Positions 5,752-7,637 of a stretch of 7,637 nucleotides of DNA are shown piece by piece. Position 1 is the stretch's first letter. Each line of letters opens with the position of its first letter. This DNA is from JAEHCY01 sp964519095. GTDB lineage: Bacteria > Pseudomonadota > Gammaproteobacteria > Chromatiales > Chromatiaceae. The stretch covers positions 1 through 7,637 of the forward strand of contig CAZFHV010000163.1 in the NCBI GenBank assembly GCA_964519095.1, read 5' to 3'. Position numbers and translations under genes: made by a program. The notes beneath the pieces are model-generated. The model was not told where the DNA came from. It was given only the letters and a program-made list of their open reading frames with translations, and searched no databases.

Positions 5752-6501
5752 ATGGGAATCGTCCGCTTCATCCACCAGACCGGCTCCCCCCAGTACTTCT
5801 ATCGCCTGGCGGGGCGGCTGATCCCCTGGTTCGGGGGCCTCACCGCCATCCTGATCCTGGCCGGGACCCTCGGCGGGCTGGTATTCGCCCCGCCCGATTA
5901 CCAGCAGGGGGAGAGCTACCGCATCATCTTCATCCATGTGCCGAGTGCCTGGATGTCCATGTTCATCTACGTGGTCATGGCGGTCGCCGGGCTGTTGGGC
6001 CTGGTGTGGCGGGTGAAGATGGCGGAGGTGATCGCCGTGAGCAGCGCCCCGATCGGGGCCTCCTTCACCTTCCTGGCCCTGGTGACGGGCTCCCTCTGGG
6101 GCAAGCCCATGTGGGGCGCCTGGTGGGTGTGGGATGCGCGGCTGACCTCGGAGCTGATCCTGCTCTTTCTCTACCTGGGGGTGATCGCCCTCTACAGCGC
6201 CATCGAGGACAAGCGGGTGGCGGCCCGGGCGGTGGCCATCCTGGCCCTGGTCGGGGTGGTGAACATCCCCATCATCCACTACTCGGTGGAGTGGTGGAAC
6301 ACCCTGCACCAGCCCGCCACCATCACCAAGCTGGACAAGCCCTCCATCCACCTGAGCATGCTGGTGCCGCTGCTGATCATGGCGCTGGGTTTCAAACTTT
6401 TTTACGCCACCACGGTCTTAATGCGGGCGCGCTGTGAGGTCCTGGAGCGCGAGCGTAACAGCCGCTGGGTGCAATCCTTGGTGGAGTCCCCCGCCCCATG
6501 A
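5752..6501 (+). CDS. ccmC: Haem-handling protein CcmC
   Basis: CcmC is a six-helix inner-membrane protein that presents haem to CcmE in the periplasm. It belongs to the haem-handling protein superfamily marked by a Trp-rich periplasmic segment, seen here as WGKPMWGAWWVWDARLT (116-132). The two axial haem histidines known from E. coli (60 and 184) correspond to His62 in IFIHVPSAW (60-68) and His186 in WWNTLHQP (181-188). The 249-residue length is normal. The ATG at 5752 is one base after the ccmB stop. An upstream in-frame ATG at 5692 would only extend the protein into ccmB coding sequence with Trp/Pro-rich residues, so I reject it. The stop overlaps the ccmD start (ATGA). Confidence 0.96.
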   Translation: MGIVRFIHQTGSPQYFYRLAGRLIPWFGGLTAILILAGTLGGLVFAPPDYQQGESYRIIFIHVPSAWMSMFIYVVMAVAGLLGLVWRVKMAEVIAVSSAPIGASFTFLALVTGSLWGKPMWGAWWVWDARLTSELILLFLYLGVIALYSAIEDKRVAARAVAILALVGVVNIPIIHYSVEWWNTLHQPATITKLDKPSIHLSMLVPLLIMALGFKLFYATTVLMRARCEVLERERNSRWVQSLVESPAP

Positions 6502-6662
6502 AGGAATTCTTCGCGATGGGTGGCTACGCGTTCTACGTGTGGACCTCCTATGGCATCGCCCTGATCGTGCTGGTGGCTAACCTGGTGGCCCCGGCGATGC
6601 AGCGCCGCAGGCTCCTGGGCGAGATCGCCCGCCGGGTTCGCCGTTCGAGGAGAGAGACATGA
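6498..6662 (+). CDS. ccmD: Small haem exporter protein CcmD
   Basis: This 54-residue protein has one membrane helix (about 11-33, YAFYVWTSYGIALIVLVANL) and then a very basic cytosolic tail (MQRRRLL to RRSRRET). That is the standard CcmD plan: short, with an aromatic YxxYVW-type start and an Arg-rich end. CcmD stabilises the CcmC-CcmE interaction and helps release holo-CcmE with CcmAB. The gene is easy to miss because of its size. It starts inside the ccmC stop (ATGA) with GGAG at 6483-6486, and its own stop overlaps the ccmE start in the same way. Confidence 0.93.
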   Translation: MKEFFAMGGYAFYVWTSYGIALIVLVANLVAPAMQRRRLLGEIARRVRRSRRET

Positions 6663-7120
6663 CCCCCATCCGCAAGAAGCGCCTCTATCTGATCGGCTTG
6701 ATGGTGGTAGGCGTGGCTATTGCCACCGGCCTGGCGCTCAAGGCCTTCGACGACAACCTCATGTTCTTCTTCTCCCCGAGCCAGGTGGCGGCCGGGGAGG
6801 CCCCCAAGGACCACGCCTTCCGCATCGGGGGCCTGGTCACCCGGGGCAGCGTCCAGCGCCAGCCCGACGGGCTCAAGGTCCGCTTCGACCTCACTGACAA
6901 CGCCAAGACCGTCGGCATCGAATACAAGGGCATCCTGCCGGATCTGTTCCGCGAGGGTCAGGGCATCGTCGCCCTGGGCAAGCTCAGGGGCGATGGGGTG
7001 TTCGTCGCCAGCGAGGTGCTGGCCAAGCACGACGAGAACTACATGCCGCCCGAGGTGGCCTCCAGTCTCAAGACCGCCCATGAGGACGGGGTGCGCAACG
7101 CCCAGGGCCGCGCCCAGTGA
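6659..7120 (+). CDS. ccmE: Haem chaperone CcmE
   Basis: CcmE covalently binds haem in the periplasm and hands it to the CcmF/H ligase. The 153-residue protein has a basic start (MTPIRKKR), an N-terminal signal anchor (about 9-27) and the soluble beta-barrel domain with FFFSPSQV (36-43) and RIGGLVTRGSV (55-65). The haem-binding segment LAKHDENYMP (121-130) carries His124 (covalent haem ligand, E. coli His130) and Tyr128 (axial ligand, E. coli Tyr134). It is thus the standard His type, not the Cys type of some archaea and sulfate reducers. A strong GAGGAG (6647-6652) lies 6 bases before the ATG, so CcmE can be translated more strongly than its neighbours. Confidence 0.97.
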   Translation: MTPIRKKRLYLIGLMVVGVAIATGLALKAFDDNLMFFFSPSQVAAGEAPKDHAFRIGGLVTRGSVQRQPDGLKVRFDLTDNAKTVGIEYKGILPDLFREGQGIVALGKLRGDGVFVASEVLAKHDENYMPPEVASSLKTAHEDGVRNAQGRAQ

Positions 7121-7637
7121 TCCCGGAGATCGGCCATTTCGCCCTGGTCCTCGCCCTCTGTCTGGCGCTGGTGCTGGCCATCTTCCCCCTGGCCGGGACC
7201 CTCAGCCGCACCCCCGCCTGGGTGGCCATGGCGCGCCCCCTGGCCTGGGGCCAGTTCAGCTTCCTCACCCTGGCCTTCCTCTGCCTGGCGCAGGCCTTTC
7301 TCACGGACGACTTCTCGGTGGCCTACGTGGCCCAGAACTCCAACACCCAGATGCCCACGCTCTACAAGATCTCGGCGGTGTGGGGGGCACACGAGGGGTC
7401 GTTGCTGCTGTGGGCCTTCATGCTGGGTGGCTGGACGGCGGCCATCGCCGCCTTCAGCCACAACCTGCCCGAGGCGGTGGTGGCTCGGGTGCTCTCGGTG
7501 ATGGGGATGATCAGCATCGGCTTCCTGCTCTTTCTCCTCGTCACCTCCAACCCCTTCGAGCGGCTGTTCCCGATGCCGCCGGAGGGTCGTGACCTCAACC
7601 CCCTGCTCCAGGACCCCGGCCTCGCCCTGCACCCCCC
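7117..7637 (+). CDS. ccmF: Cytochrome c haem lyase subunit CcmF (N-terminal part)
   Basis: CcmF is the large inner-membrane subunit of the ligase that attaches haem from CcmE to apocytochrome CxxCH motifs. Only the first 173 codons are in the window and the frame is open to the edge. The start, MIPEIGHFALVLAL (GTG read as Met), and the motifs YVAQNSNTQMPTLYK (70-84), WGAHEGSLLLW (89-99), LLFLLVTSNPFERL (137-150) and EGRDLNPLLQDPGL (156-169) are diagnostic. WGAHEG begins the Trp-rich haem-handling motif. The GTG at 7117 overlaps the ccmE stop (GTGA), with only a weak AGGG upstream, so translation is probably coupled. The rest of ccmF and the usual ccmG and ccmH should lie to the right. Confidence 0.96.
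   Translation, partial: MIPEIGHFALVLALCLALVLAIFPLAGTLSRTPAWVAMARPLAWGQFSFLTLAFLCLAQAFLTDDFSVAYVAQNSNTQMPTLYKISAVWGAHEGSLLLWAFMLGGWTAAIAAFSHNLPEAVVARVLSVMGMISIGFLLFLLVTSNPFERLFPMPPEGRDLNPLLQDPGLALHP

Noticed and set aside
1..7637. CRISPR arrays, tRNA or rRNA genes, toxin-antitoxin or phage-defence systems
   Set aside because: I found no regularly spaced repeats, no tRNA cloverleaf signature and no matching protein families.

Overview
The window looks like chromosomal DNA of a high-GC gammaproteobacterium. A purple or colourless sulfur bacterium (order Chromatiales or a relative) is the best guess. The reasons are a complete System I cytochrome c maturation operon in the usual ccmABCDEF order, a CsiV-type periplasmic protein (a gammaproteobacterial family), and a cysteine-rich DsrC/TusE-family sulfur-carrier homologue. 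The lineage is inferred from gene content and style, not from a database match.

Layout from left to right. (1) Positions 1-367 hold no convincing gene. The DNA is less GC-rich than the rest and carries an 18-bp imperfect direct repeat; a decayed insertion-sequence end is possible but unproven. (2) A 618-residue single-pass membrane protein lies on the minus strand (368-2224). It has a cytosolic N-terminal domain, one membrane segment, a coiled coil with cysteines exactly 34 residues apart, a Pro/Lys-rich linker and a C-terminal VWA domain with an intact MIDAS. (3) After a 269-bp divergent spacer comes a plus-strand DsrC/TusE-family gene (2494-2838) whose C-terminal arm carries four cysteines in an unusual arrangement. 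(4) Two strong hairpins separate it from a convergent minus-strand csiV-like gene (2995-3570). (5) A minus-strand MEKHLA-domain protein (3693-4163) follows, with its own hairpin downstream. (6) A divergent spacer with a plausible sigma-70 promoter leads into ccmA-ccmB-ccmC-ccmD-ccmE-ccmF (4387 to the window end, ccmF truncated). The genes overlap by ATGA/GTGA or are one base apart.

How the genes work together. CcmA/B/C/D/E/F carry haem across the inner membrane, load it on CcmE and ligate it to apocytochromes c in the periplasm. The other four genes are separate units. The VWA protein and the CsiV-like protein are predicted to act in the envelope, and the DsrC homologue would carry sulfur or exchange thiols in the cytoplasm. 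No link among them beyond proximity can be shown here.

I did not find a clearly new multi-gene system. The two items most worth following up are the DsrC homologue with a C97-x3-C101-x9-C111-x2-C114 arm and the VWA protein's 34-residue cysteine-anchored coiled-coil repeat.
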